Shown piece after piece: positions 20,179-28,639 of a DNA stretch of 64,000 bases. The stretch is from Pseudomonadota bacterium. GTDB taxonomy: Bacteria > Pseudomonadota > Alphaproteobacteria > Rhizobiales > Beijerinckiaceae. The number at the start of each line of letters is the position of its first letter. Position 1 is the stretch's first letter. The notes below the pieces were generated by a model, which saw nothing but the letters and a program-made list of their open reading frames with translations, was not told the DNA's origin and did not search any database. The stretch lies in the NCBI GenBank assembly GCA_021813805.1, contig JAKAJL010000014.1, positions 1 to 64,000 of the forward strand. Reading direction: 5' to 3'. The position numbers were made by a program, and so were the translations under genes.

Positions 20179-21150
20179 ATGCTGTCGGAAGGGGATCGCC
20201 GCCTGATTGACGGATTCCAGCGCGATTTCCCGCTGGAGCCCGAACCGTTCCGCTCCGTCGCCGACAAGCTCGGACTCGAGGAATCCGCCGTGCTGGCGAG
20301 CCTGATCGGCTTACGCGAAGCCGGGGTCGTTTCGCGCCTCGGCGCAGTGCTGCGCCCCAACTGCGCCGGCGCTTCGACGCTTGCGGCCATGGCCGCGCCG
20401 GCCCACAAGCTGGAGGCGATCGCCGAAGCCATCAACGCCGAGCCGGGCGTCAATCACAATTACGAGCGCGAACATGCGCTCAATCTCTGGTTCGTCATCA
20501 CCGGCGCCAGTCGCGCCGCGATCGCCGCCAGCCTCGCGCGCATCCATGCCCGCGTCGGTCTTGAGGTGCTGGATTTTCCGCTGCTGCGCGCTTTTCACAT
20601 CGATTTGGGGTTTCCGATCTTCACGATCGGCGAGGGCGCGAAAAAAGTCGCGCGCGTCGCCAGTCCGCCGCCGCCCGACGCTGACGATATCCGGCTACTG
20701 ACAGCGATCGAAGACGGACTGCCGTTGTGCCCGCGCCCTTACCAGCAGGTCGCGACCCGTCTGGGCTGGGACGAGCAGGACGTCATCGCCCGCCTGCGGC
20801 GCCTGATCGCCGACGGCGCTGTCGCGCGCTTCGGTCTGGTAGTGCGCCATCACGTTCTGGGCTATCGCGCCAACGCCATGGTCGTCTGGGACGTCGACGA
20901 CGGCGTCGTGCCGGACGTCGGCGCCCGTCTCGCTGCGGCGCCGGGCGTGACGCTCTGCTATGAGCGGCCGCGGCGCCCGCCGATCTGGCGCTACAATCTC
21001 TATTCCATGGTCCATGGACGTGACCACGAACAGGTCCGCTCCGACATAGCCGCGCTCGCGGAAAACGTCGGCGCGGCGAGCCGCGGCCATGAAATCCTGT
21101 TCTCGCGCCGCTGCTTCCGTCAGCGCGGGGCGAAGCTTTCCGCCGCCTGA
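20179..21150 (+). CDS. nirDL: Siroheme decarboxylase, fused NirD-NirL
   Basis: NirD, NirL, NirG and NirH form the enzyme that decarboxylates siroheme to 12,18-didecarboxysiroheme in heme d1 synthesis. This 323-residue protein holds two AsnC/Lrp-like units in tandem. The first (about 1-155) begins LSEGDRRLIDGFQRDFPLEPEPF and contains NHNYEREHALNLWF. The second (about 165-323) begins LLTAIEDGLPLCPRPYQQVATRLGW and contains CYERPRRPPIWRYNLYSMVHG. A proline-rich linker (SPPPPDADD) joins them. The fusion is also known in Paracoccus. It starts 1 base after nirF. Confidence 0.9.
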   Translation: MLSEGDRRLIDGFQRDFPLEPEPFRSVADKLGLEESAVLASLIGLREAGVVSRLGAVLRPNCAGASTLAAMAAPAHKLEAIAEAINAEPGVNHNYEREHALNLWFVITGASRAAIAASLARIHARVGLEVLDFPLLRAFHIDLGFPIFTIGEGAKKVARVASPPPPDADDIRLLTAIEDGLPLCPRPYQQVATRLGWDEQDVIARLRRLIADGAVARFGLVVRHHVLGYRANAMVVWDVDDGVVPDVGARLAAAPGVTLCYERPRRPPIWRYNLYSMVHGRDHEQVRSDIAALAENVGAASRGHEILFSRRCFRQRGAKLSAA

Positions 21151-21158
21151 GACTCTGC

Positions 21159-21605
21159 ATGTTCGACGACATCGACCGAAGGATCATCAATCATTGGCAG
21201 GGCGGCTTTCCCCTGGTCGCGCGGCCTTTCGCCGCTGTCGCCTCCGACGCCGGGATTTCCGAGGACGAGGCGATTCTCCGCATCCGCCGCTTGCGCGAAG
21301 AGGGCGTGCTGACCCGCTTCGGTCCGCTTTTCAACGCCGATGCGCTGGGCGGCGCCTTCTGCCTCTGCGCCATGGCCGTGCCGGCGCAGCAATGGGAGGC
21401 GACGCTCGCAGTCGTCAATGCGCGCGTCGAAGTCGCGCATAATTACGAGCGCGATCATCGCCTCAACATGTGGTTCGTGCTGGCGACCGAAAGGCCCGGA
21501 ACAATCGAAAAGGTCTGCGCCGAGATCGAGCAGGCGACCGGCCTGCGCGTCTTCGCCTTTCCCAAACTGCGCGAATTTTTCGTCGATTTCCGGGTGAGCG
21601 CATGA
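21159..21605 (+). CDS. nirG: Siroheme decarboxylase subunit NirG
   Basis: This 148-residue AsnC/Lrp-like protein is of the NirD/G type: MFDDIDRRIINHWQGGFPLVARPF at the start, winged-helix-like EDEAILRIRRLREEGVLTRFG, then AHNYERDHRLNMWFVLA with the residues thought to bind the tetrapyrrole. It overlaps nirH by 4 bases. It is one of four subunits for heme d1 synthesis made by this operon. Confidence 0.85.
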   Translation: MFDDIDRRIINHWQGGFPLVARPFAAVASDAGISEDEAILRIRRLREEGVLTRFGPLFNADALGGAFCLCAMAVPAQQWEATLAVVNARVEVAHNYERDHRLNMWFVLATERPGTIEKVCAEIEQATGLRVFAFPKLREFFVDFRVSA

Positions 21606-22084
21606 AGACGATCGACGAGATCGACCGAGCCTTGATCTGCGCGACGCAGGCTGGATTGCCGTTCGATCGGCAGCCATATGCGCGGGTCGGCGAAGGCGTC
21701 GGGTTGAGCGAGACGGAGGTGATCGAGCGTTTCTCGCGCATGATCGACAAAGGAATCGTCCGCCGCATCGGCCTCGTGCCCAATCATTTCCGCCTTGGTC
21801 TCAACGCCAATGGCATGACCGTCTGGGATGTCGCCGACGAGCAGGCGGAGCGCCTCGGCGCCTGGGTCGGCGCGCTCGATTTCGTCAGTCATTGTTATCT
21901 GCGACCGCGCGCTCTGCCTGATTGGCCCTACAATCTCTTCGCCATGGCCCATGGCGCGACGCACGACGAGGTCCGGGACAAAGCGCGCCGCATCGCCGAT
22001 CTGCTCGGACCCGCCTGCCGCGGCTCGGACATTCTGTTCTCGACACGCATCCTCAAGAAAACCGGCCTGCGCCTCGCGGAGTGA
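21602..22084 (+). CDS. nirH: Siroheme decarboxylase subunit NirH
   Basis: This 160-residue AsnC/Lrp-like protein is of the NirL/H type, recognised by DRALICATQAGLPFDRQPYARVG at the start and CYLRPRALPDWPYNLFAMAHG near the C-terminus, the same block as in the second half of NirDL. ATG at 21602 overlaps the nirG stop; the longer frame from 21470 in the track is a read-through of another gene. nirJ begins 3 bases after its stop. Confidence 0.85.
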   Translation: MKTIDEIDRALICATQAGLPFDRQPYARVGEGVGLSETEVIERFSRMIDKGIVRRIGLVPNHFRLGLNANGMTVWDVADEQAERLGAWVGALDFVSHCYLRPRALPDWPYNLFAMAHGATHDEVRDKARRIADLLGPACRGSDILFSTRILKKTGLRLAE

Positions 22085-22087
22085 TCC

Positions 22088-23290
22088 ATGTTTCGCCTCA
22101 CCCAAATGCTGCGCGAACTGAAAGACCCGACGCCCGTCCGGCCGCGCCGCGATCCGCCCGGTCCGGTGGTGATCTGGAACCTGATCCGGCGCTGCAACCT
22201 CAAATGCAAACATTGCTATTCGGTCTCGGCCGATGTCGATTTTCCCGGCGAACTGACGACGCAGGAAATCTTTGCGGTGATGGACGACCTGAAAGATTTT
22301 GGCGTCCCGGCGCTGATTCTTTCGGGCGGCGAGCCCTTGCTGCGGCCCGATATTTTCGACATTTCCCGCCGCGCCAAGCAAAAAGGCTTTTACACCGCGC
22401 TGTCGAGCAACGGGGCCTTGATCGACGCGGACAAGGCCGATCGCATCGTCGATATCGGCTATGATTATGTCGGGATCAGTCTCGACGGCATCGGCGCGAC
22501 CAACGACCGCTTTCGCGGCCTCGCCGGAGCCTACGACGCGGCGCTTTCGGGCGTGCGCGCCTGCGTCGCGCGCGCCGCGAAAGTCGGCTTGCGCTTCACC
22601 ATGACTCTCGACAACTGGCGCGAATTGCCGCGCCTGATCGAACTCGCCAAAGCCGAGGGCGTGAAGAAATTCTATCTCTCGCATCTGGTCTATGCCGGGC
22701 GCGGCAACAAGAATCGCGGCGACGACGCCAATTGGCGGGTGACCCGCGACATGATGGATTTTGTGATCGACGCCGCCTGGGCGGCGTTGGAGCACGGCGA
22801 GGAACTGGATTTCGTCACCGGCAACAACGATGCCGACGGTGTCTGGCTCTATTTCTGGATTCGGCGCCATTTCCCGGAACGAGCCGAACATATGCGCGCA
22901 AAGCTGGCGCAATGGGGCGGCAATTCGTCCGGCGTCAATGTCGCCAATATCGACAATCTCGGCGAGGTCCACCCCGACACGATGTGGCAGGATTATCCGG
23001 TCGGCAATGTCCGCGCCCGGCCATTCTCGCAGATCTGGTCCGATGTCTCCGACCCGATCATGGCCGGTTTGAAGCGCCGCCCGCGAAAAATTTCGGGGCG
23101 CTGCGGCGCTTGCGCCTTTTTCGACATTTGCGGCGGCAATACGCGCGTGCGGGCGCTGAAGCTGAGCGGCGACGCTTTCGCCGAGGACCCGGCCTGCTAT
23201 CTCACCGACGCCGAAATCGGCGCGCCCGAAGCCGAGCGCCTGGCTCCGCGGCCCTTCCGGGGAATGAAACATGAAGCTTTGCGCCGCTAG
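22088..23290 (+). CDS. nirJ: Radical SAM heme d1 synthase NirJ
   Basis: NirJ uses radical SAM chemistry to replace propionate side chains by oxo groups in heme d1 synthesis. The SAM-cluster motif CNLKCKHC holds Cys 36, 40 and 43, followed by LILSGGEPLLRPDIF and GISLDGIGATNDRFRG. A C-terminal cysteine set (GRCGACAFFDICGGNTRVRA and DPACYL) suggests a second iron-sulfur cluster. The length is 400 residues. It overlaps nirN by 20 bases. Confidence 0.93.
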   Translation: MFRLTQMLRELKDPTPVRPRRDPPGPVVIWNLIRRCNLKCKHCYSVSADVDFPGELTTQEIFAVMDDLKDFGVPALILSGGEPLLRPDIFDISRRAKQKGFYTALSSNGALIDADKADRIVDIGYDYVGISLDGIGATNDRFRGLAGAYDAALSGVRACVARAAKVGLRFTMTLDNWRELPRLIELAKAEGVKKFYLSHLVYAGRGNKNRGDDANWRVTRDMMDFVIDAAWAALEHGEELDFVTGNNDADGVWLYFWIRRHFPERAEHMRAKLAQWGGNSSGVNVANIDNLGEVHPDTMWQDYPVGNVRARPFSQIWSDVSDPIMAGLKRRPRKISGRCGACAFFDICGGNTRVRALKLSGDAFAEDPACYLTDAEIGAPEAERLAPRPFRGMKHEALRR

Positions 23291-24821
23291 CCTCGCTCTG
23301 GCGCTGGGCGCCGCCGCCGCCCACGCCGCGCCGGACGCCGCGGCGCTCTATCAGGTCCATTGCGCCTCCTGTCACGGGAGCGACCGTTTCGGCGCCGTCG
23401 GCCCAGCGCTGCTGCCCGAAAATCTCGGACGGCTGGGCAAGGCTGGCGCGCAAGCCGTCATCCGCGATGGCCGCGCCGGCACGAAAATGCAGGGTTTCAA
23501 GGCGGCGCTCGACGACGAGTCGATCAAGGCGCTGGCGGCTTATGTCACCTCCCCGCCGGCGACGGCGCCGCTGTGGGGCAGGGCGCAGATTGAGGCCTCG
23601 CGCGTGCTGACGCCCGAGCCTCCGGCCGCGAAGCCCGTCTATTCGGCCGATCCCCTCAATCTCTTCGTCGTGGTCGAGGGTGGCGACCATCATGTCTCCA
23701 TCGTCGATGGCGACCGTTTCACGCCGATCGACCGTTTCGCCAGCCGTTTCGCCTTGCACGGCGGGCCGAAATTCACGCCGGACGGTCGTTATGTCTTTTT
23801 CTCGTCGCGCGACGGATGGGTGACGAAATTCGATCTCTGGACGCTGAAAGTCACCGCGGAGATCCGCGCCGGGCTCAACAGCCGCAACATCGCGCTGTCC
23901 AAGGATGGCCGCCATGTCGCGGTCGCCAATTACCTGCCGGACACGCTGGTGATTTTGTCCACGGCCGATTTGAGCGTGGAAAAAATCTTCGACGTCGCCG
24001 ACCGCAACGGCAAGGCCTCGCGCGTCTCGGCGGTCTATCAGGCGCCGCCGCGAAACTCCTTCATCGCCGCCTTGAAAGACGCGCCCGAGATCTGGGAGAT
24101 TTCCTGCGATCCCAATGCGCCGCCGGTCTATCCCGGATTTGTCCATAGCTACGAATCGGGGATGAAGGAGGCATTGGGGTCGACGGGTGGCTTGTTCGCG
24201 CTGCGCCGGATCGAAATCTCCAGTCCACTGGACGACTTCTTCTTCGATCCCTCTTATCGTTATGTGCTCGGCGCCCATCGCGACGGCGACAAGGCAGTCG
24301 TGGTTCACCTCGATATCGGGGCGGAAATCGCGACGATCCCGCTGCCGGGCATGCCGCATCTGGGCTCCGGCATTTCCTGGATGCGCGACGGCCGTGTGGT
24401 GATGGCGACGCCGCATCTGAAAGACGGCAAGATCAGCGTCATCGACACGACGGACTGGAGGCTCATCGCCGAAATTCCCACGCCTGGACCGGGCTATTTC
24501 CTGCGCAGCCATGACAATACGCCCTATGCCTGGGCCGATTCGTCGCTGTCGCCGCAACACCGGGACGAGATTTCCATCATCGACAAGCAGAGCCTCAAAG
24601 TCGTGCGCACGCTCAAGCCCGCGCCCGGAAAAATGACGGCCCATGTCGAATTCGATCGCTCCGGCAAACATGCGCTGGTCAGCGTGATGGAAAAGGATGG
24701 CGCGGTGATTGTCTATGACGCGGCAACCTTGCAGGAGATCAAGCGCCTGCCGATGTCGAAGCCGATCGGCAAATATAACGTCTATAACAAGATCACGTTT
24801 TCGCAGGGCACCAGCCACTGA
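23271..24821 (+). CDS. nirN: Dihydro-heme d1 dehydrogenase NirN
   Basis: NirN is a periplasmic NirS-like cytochrome that introduces the last double bond of heme d1 and hands it to NirS. The 516 residues carry a signal peptide (MKLCAASLALALGAAAAHA), a cytochrome c domain with CASCH at 31-35, and a d1-type propeller (FTPDGRYVFFSSRDGWVTKFDLW, VAVANYLPDTLVILSTADL). The C-terminal end is the typical PIGKYNVYNKITFSQGTSH. It is the last gene of the nir operon. Confidence 0.93.
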   Translation: MKLCAASLALALGAAAAHAAPDAAALYQVHCASCHGSDRFGAVGPALLPENLGRLGKAGAQAVIRDGRAGTKMQGFKAALDDESIKALAAYVTSPPATAPLWGRAQIEASRVLTPEPPAAKPVYSADPLNLFVVVEGGDHHVSIVDGDRFTPIDRFASRFALHGGPKFTPDGRYVFFSSRDGWVTKFDLWTLKVTAEIRAGLNSRNIALSKDGRHVAVANYLPDTLVILSTADLSVEKIFDVADRNGKASRVSAVYQAPPRNSFIAALKDAPEIWEISCDPNAPPVYPGFVHSYESGMKEALGSTGGLFALRRIEISSPLDDFFFDPSYRYVLGAHRDGDKAVVVHLDIGAEIATIPLPGMPHLGSGISWMRDGRVVMATPHLKDGKISVIDTTDWRLIAEIPTPGPGYFLRSHDNTPYAWADSSLSPQHRDEISIIDKQSLKVVRTLKPAPGKMTAHVEFDRSGKHALVSVMEKDGAVIVYDAATLQEIKRLPMSKPIGKYNVYNKITFSQGTSH

Positions 24822-24830
24822 GCCGGCGGG

Positions 24831-25526
24831 TCAATCGTCGCGCGTCGCGCGCGCGGCGAACTCCGTCAGTCGGGCGATGTCCTTCATGCGGACATTGTCG
24901 CGAGCGACGGTGACGCCGAGTTCGCGCAGGCGCGCCAGCGCCCGCGAAAAACTTTCCGGCTGCATGCCCAGACGATTGGCGATCAGGGCCTTGTCATAGG
25001 GCAGGGCGATTTCAGCCGGGCCGGACTCGGCCGAAACCTGGCCGAGAAGAAAATCGGCGATCCGTTGCGGCGCCGATTGCGCCTTCAACTGCTCGATCTG
25101 TTCGACGAGCTGCTTGAGGTGAACGAAGGCCGCGGCCAGCATGTCCAGCGCGAGTTGGGGCTGCTTGAGAATGGCCTGGCGGAGGCCGGCGCCCTCGACC
25201 CGCAGGATGCGCGCCGGGGTGACCACTTCGGCCGAGGCCGGATAGCGCCCGCCGAGGAACATCGCGGCTTCGGCGAAGGTCTCTCCGGCGGTGAAGGTGG
25301 AAACGACGATCTCCCGGCCGTCCTCGCGTTCGCGGAACAGCTTCACCCAGCCTTCGCGGATGAAGAAGAAGGCGTCGGCCGGATCGCCCTGCTGGAAGAT
25401 GCGCTCGCCGCGTTCGTAATGGCGCGGGACGCGGCTCCCGATCAGGGATGCGGTGATCTCGCTTCCCATTGCCTGAAACAAGGGCGCGCGGCTCAGGATG
25501 GTCCAGTCGTCGGTCGTCATTGTCAT
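24831..25526 (-). CDS. dnr: Crp/FNR-family regulator, Dnr-like
   Basis: This 231-residue regulator has an N-terminal cyclic-nucleotide-type sensor fold (RGERIFQQGDPADAFFFIREGWVKLF, AGETFAEAAMFL), a dimer helix (LKQLVEQIEQLKAQSAPQRIADFLL) and a C-terminal helix-turn-helix (LIANRLGMQPESFSRALARLRELGV). It lacks the N-terminal cysteines of FNR, so it should not sense oxygen through an iron-sulfur cluster. TFAEAAMF and QPESFSR resemble the NO-responsive Dnr of Pseudomonas. It lies between nirN (convergent) and norD, downstream of the nor operon on the same strand, and is likely an NO sensor for nir and nor. Confidence 0.7.
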   Translation of the reverse strand: MTMTTDDWTILSRAPLFQAMGSEITASLIGSRVPRHYERGERIFQQGDPADAFFFIREGWVKLFREREDGREIVVSTFTAGETFAEAAMFLGGRYPASAEVVTPARILRVEGAGLRQAILKQPQLALDMLAAAFVHLKQLVEQIEQLKAQSAPQRIADFLLGQVSAESGPAEIALPYDKALIANRLGMQPESFSRALARLRELGVTVARDNVRMKDIARLTEFAARATRDD

Positions 25527-25639
25527 GTTTGGTCTTCGGCAAGGCGCTGGACGACGCCAACGTCACGAAAATGGCGTGAAACCGCACTCAAATCCTTGTC
25601 CGAGCGCACGGTTCCCAACATTTCGCCAAAAGAGGAAAA

Positions 25640-27586
25640 CTATCCGACGATATTGCGGAAAATGGCCGGCAAGGCAATGGCGAGTTTTTCCGGACGGGAC
25701 ACTATGGCGAAGCCCGCCGGTCCGAACAGATGCGGCAGGTAGAATCGCGCTTGCGCGTCGATGGCGACGCAGAACACCGCCTGCCCGCGCCGGCGGGCCT
25801 CCATCGCCGCGCGGCGGGTGTCCTCGATCCCGAAACGGCCTTCATAATGATCGAGATCGTTGGGCTTGCCGTCGGTGATGACCAGCAGGAGCTTTTTTGC
25901 GTTCGGGCGTTCGGCGAGCCGGAACGAGACATGGCGCAAAGCCGCGCCGAGCCGGGTATAGAAACCGGGCTTCAGCGCCGCGATGCGCGAATCCACTTTT
26001 TTGCCGAAGGACTCCTCAAAACTCTTGCACACGTCGACGAAGACGCGCTCCTTGCGCAGCGACGAGAAGGCATAGAGCCCGACGTCGTCGCCGCAGGCCT
26101 CAAGCCCATGCGCCAAGGCGATCAGCGCCTCGCGCGCGACGGCGATGACCGGGCGGCCTTCGACGGCGCTTTCGGTCGAGCGCGAACAATCGAACAATAC
26201 GGCCACGGCCAGGTCGCGTTCCTCGTTGCGGGCGTCGCGATAGAGCCGCTCGCTCGCCTCGCCGCCGGCGCGGCGGTCGGAAACGGCGCGCACGCAGGCG
26301 TCAAGGTCGATTTCACCGCCTTCCATCTGGCGGGACAGCCATTTGCGGCGTGGCCGCAACGCCTCGAAGCGCCGGCGCACCGTCTCGATCCGGCGTCGCG
26401 CCGCTGCGTCGAGCTTCAGGCCGTCCGCCGATTCGGGGGCGACATTCTCCAGCACCCGCGCCTGATCCGGGATCAAGGCGGCCCGCTTCCAGTCCCATTC
26501 GGGATAGATGAACTTGCCGGAGAGTTTTTCACGGTCGCCGTCCTCCGGCGACAGGTCGAGATCGAATTTCAGCCGGGTCTTGGGTTTCTTGTGATGCTGC
26601 GCGAGGTCGATCCGATCCATGTCGGACGCCGCCTTGCGCGCGTTTTCCTCGTCGTCGTCATCGACGTCGCGGTTGAGGTTGAGGAAATCGCCGAACGATA
26701 GGATCGCCTCGAAACGGTAGAGAATGAACGAATCCTTGCGCTCGGCGCGGTCGCTTTTCTGGCGGCGGGCCCTCATCGTCTGTTCCGCCCCGTCGCTCGC
26801 GCCTTTGCCCGGTTCGGGCGCCTCATCGCCGCGCCGCGGGCTTGCGCTTGACGAGGGCGACCGCTCGCCCCACAGCAGCACCGGGCGAAAGGCCTTGTAG
26901 CCGGGGGGCGCGGCGAGCGTGGCGAAGAACTCGGCTTCTCCGGCAAGGGCGCGTTGCAGGGATGTGTCGATGCGCAGCGGCGCCCGCGCGAGGCGGTCGA
27001 GAATCCAGTCCTCGATTTCCTTTTCGATCGGCGGTCCTTTGAAGGCGGGTCGCGCGGCAAGGGTCGCCGCATAAAGCGCGTCGCGGATCGGCGCGAGGCC
27101 AGGGAAAAGGACGAGCGCGCGTTCGCTGTCGGCCTGCGCCTGCCGCAGGCGACTCACGTCACGGCGCAAGGGATCGCCGGAAGCCTCTTCCGTCGGCTTG
27201 GCCACGACAGCCAAAGCCGCGAGCCAGAGATAAAGCTTGCGGTTAAGCTCCGCGTCGGGGAAATGATCGATTTTTTGCGGCAGGAACAAGGTCGAACCGT
27301 CGAAGCGCGCCGCTTTCACGCGCTCCGAGTCGCGGGCGAGGCGTCGGCGCCACGAGCGGCGGTGCGTGGACATTTCCTCGCCGGCGGCCTTGATCTCGAC
27401 GCCCGGCGCGCCGCCGAGGCCGCGGAACAGCACGCCCAGGGCGCCCTTGATCGCCGTCAGTTCGACCGCCGCTTCGGGAAAGGTCGGCTCGGCGTCGAGC
27501 TTTTCGGCCAGGCGGTCCCACAAGCCGCCGACCGCCTCTTCCGGCTCCCAGAATTTGGTGGCGATGAGCGCGCGCCAGAGCGACAT
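25640..27586 (-). CDS. norD: NorD, VWA-domain protein of nitric oxide reductase assembly
   Basis: NorD works with the AAA ATPase NorQ to insert or activate the iron centre of NorB. At 648 residues it has normal length. The C-terminal von Willebrand factor A domain shows the metal-site motif DCSRSTES, preceded by EERDLAVAVLF, and later LLLVITDGKPNDLDHY. The middle region is charged and acidic (DVDDDDEENARKAASD), as is usual in NorD. It starts 2 bases after norQ and ends the norEFCBQD unit. Confidence 0.92.
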   Translation of the reverse strand: MSLWRALIATKFWEPEEAVGGLWDRLAEKLDAEPTFPEAAVELTAIKGALGVLFRGLGGAPGVEIKAAGEEMSTHRRSWRRRLARDSERVKAARFDGSTLFLPQKIDHFPDAELNRKLYLWLAALAVVAKPTEEASGDPLRRDVSRLRQAQADSERALVLFPGLAPIRDALYAATLAARPAFKGPPIEKEIEDWILDRLARAPLRIDTSLQRALAGEAEFFATLAAPPGYKAFRPVLLWGERSPSSSASPRRGDEAPEPGKGASDGAEQTMRARRQKSDRAERKDSFILYRFEAILSFGDFLNLNRDVDDDDEENARKAASDMDRIDLAQHHKKPKTRLKFDLDLSPEDGDREKLSGKFIYPEWDWKRAALIPDQARVLENVAPESADGLKLDAAARRRIETVRRRFEALRPRRKWLSRQMEGGEIDLDACVRAVSDRRAGGEASERLYRDARNEERDLAVAVLFDCSRSTESAVEGRPVIAVAREALIALAHGLEACGDDVGLYAFSSLRKERVFVDVCKSFEESFGKKVDSRIAALKPGFYTRLGAALRHVSFRLAERPNAKKLLLVITDGKPNDLDHYEGRFGIEDTRRAAMEARRRGQAVFCVAIDAQARFYLPHLFGPAGFAIVSRPEKLAIALPAIFRNIVG

Positions 27587-27588
27587 TT

Positions 27589-28401
27589 TTAGCCGAGCGT
27601 CACTTGCACGAGATCGAGCAGGCCCTTTTTCACGTCCAGATCGTCGGTGAGCGGCTCGATGACGGCGGATTCGATCGCCTCGCTGCGCTTCATGCCGTCG
27701 GCGATGAGATTGGCGCAGGCGACCAGCAGGCGGGTCGAGGCGCCTTCTTCGAGATCCTGGCCCTTCAGGGCGCGCAAGCGGCCAGCCAGACGAACCAGGG
27801 TCTTGCAGGATTCGGCGTCGAGCCCGCTCTCGCGCGCGACAATGGCCGCTTCCGCCTCCGGATGAGGATAGTCGAAGGACAGAGCGACGAAACGCTGACG
27901 CGTCGAGGGCTTGAGGGTTTTCAGCACCGACTGGTAGCCGGGATTGTAGGAGATCACCAACATGAAATCGTCGGGCGCATGCAACGTCTCGCCGGTGCGG
28001 TCGAGCGGCAGGATGCGGCGGTCGTCGGTGAGCGGATGCAGCACCACGGTCACGTCCTTGCGAGCTTCGACGACTTCGTCGAGATAGCAGATTCCGCCGC
28101 GCCGCACCGCGCGGGTGAGGGGGCCGTCGGTCCAGACGGTCTCGTTGTTCTTGATGAGATAGCGGCCGGTGAGATCAGCGGCGGTGAGATCGTCGTGGCA
28201 AGCGATCGTGTCCAGCTCCAGCCCGAGCCGCGCCGCCATATGGGCGACGAAACGCGTCTTGCCGCAGCCGGTCGGGCCTTTCAACAGGACCGGGAGGCGC
28301 CGCCGGTAGGCGGCCTCGAAAATCTCGCATTCCCGGCCAAGAGGCTGATAGAAGGGCGGCTGCATGACGATTGTCTCGTTTTTCACGGCTTGCAAGGTCA
28401 T
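27589..28401 (-). CDS. norQ: NorQ, MoxR-type AAA+ ATPase
   Basis: This is the ATPase partner of NorD in maturation of NO reductase; NirQ is the same protein. Walker A is GPTGCGKT at residues 42-49, Walker B GICYLDEVVEA, and sensor-like FMLVISYNPGYQ follows. The length of 270 residues is normal. A 238-base gap separates it from norB, with an NNR-like box inside, so norQD may have its own promoter in addition to read-through from norCB. Confidence 0.94.
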   Translation of the reverse strand: MTLQAVKNETIVMQPPFYQPLGRECEIFEAAYRRRLPVLLKGPTGCGKTRFVAHMAARLGLELDTIACHDDLTAADLTGRYLIKNNETVWTDGPLTRAVRRGGICYLDEVVEARKDVTVVLHPLTDDRRILPLDRTGETLHAPDDFMLVISYNPGYQSVLKTLKPSTRQRFVALSFDYPHPEAEAAIVARESGLDAESCKTLVRLAGRLRALKGQDLEEGASTRLLVACANLIADGMKRSEAIESAVIEPLTDDLDVKKGLLDLVQVTLG

Positions 28402-28484
28402 TGCAATCCTCCTCCGTCGCGCGGCCGCGTGATCGTCAAAGGCCGGACAGACGCCTATGCTAAACAGCGGCGGCAGTCAGCTTT

Positions 28485-28498
28485 TTGCGCTTTGTCAA
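28485..28498. promoter_or_regulatory. NNR-like box upstream of norQ
   Basis: TTGCG-CTTT-GTCAA has one perfect half-site and two mismatches in the other, centred about 90 bases before the norQ start. Confidence 0.4.
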
Positions 28499-28639
28499 AG
28501 TCGCGGCGCAATTGAGGACAGGCTACGAAAAACAAGGCCCGCGCCGCTTTCGCCTCTCGGCTGAGCGCGCGGGTCCATCGTTGCCTGGCTCTCGATGCGC
28601 CGCGATCGTCAAACGCGGCGCAACGTCATGCTTTAAACC

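Noticed and set aside
21455-24818. Two minus-strand ORFs of 605 and 538 residues opposite nirG to nirN
   Set aside because: They mirror well-supported heme d1 genes and have no recognisable domain.
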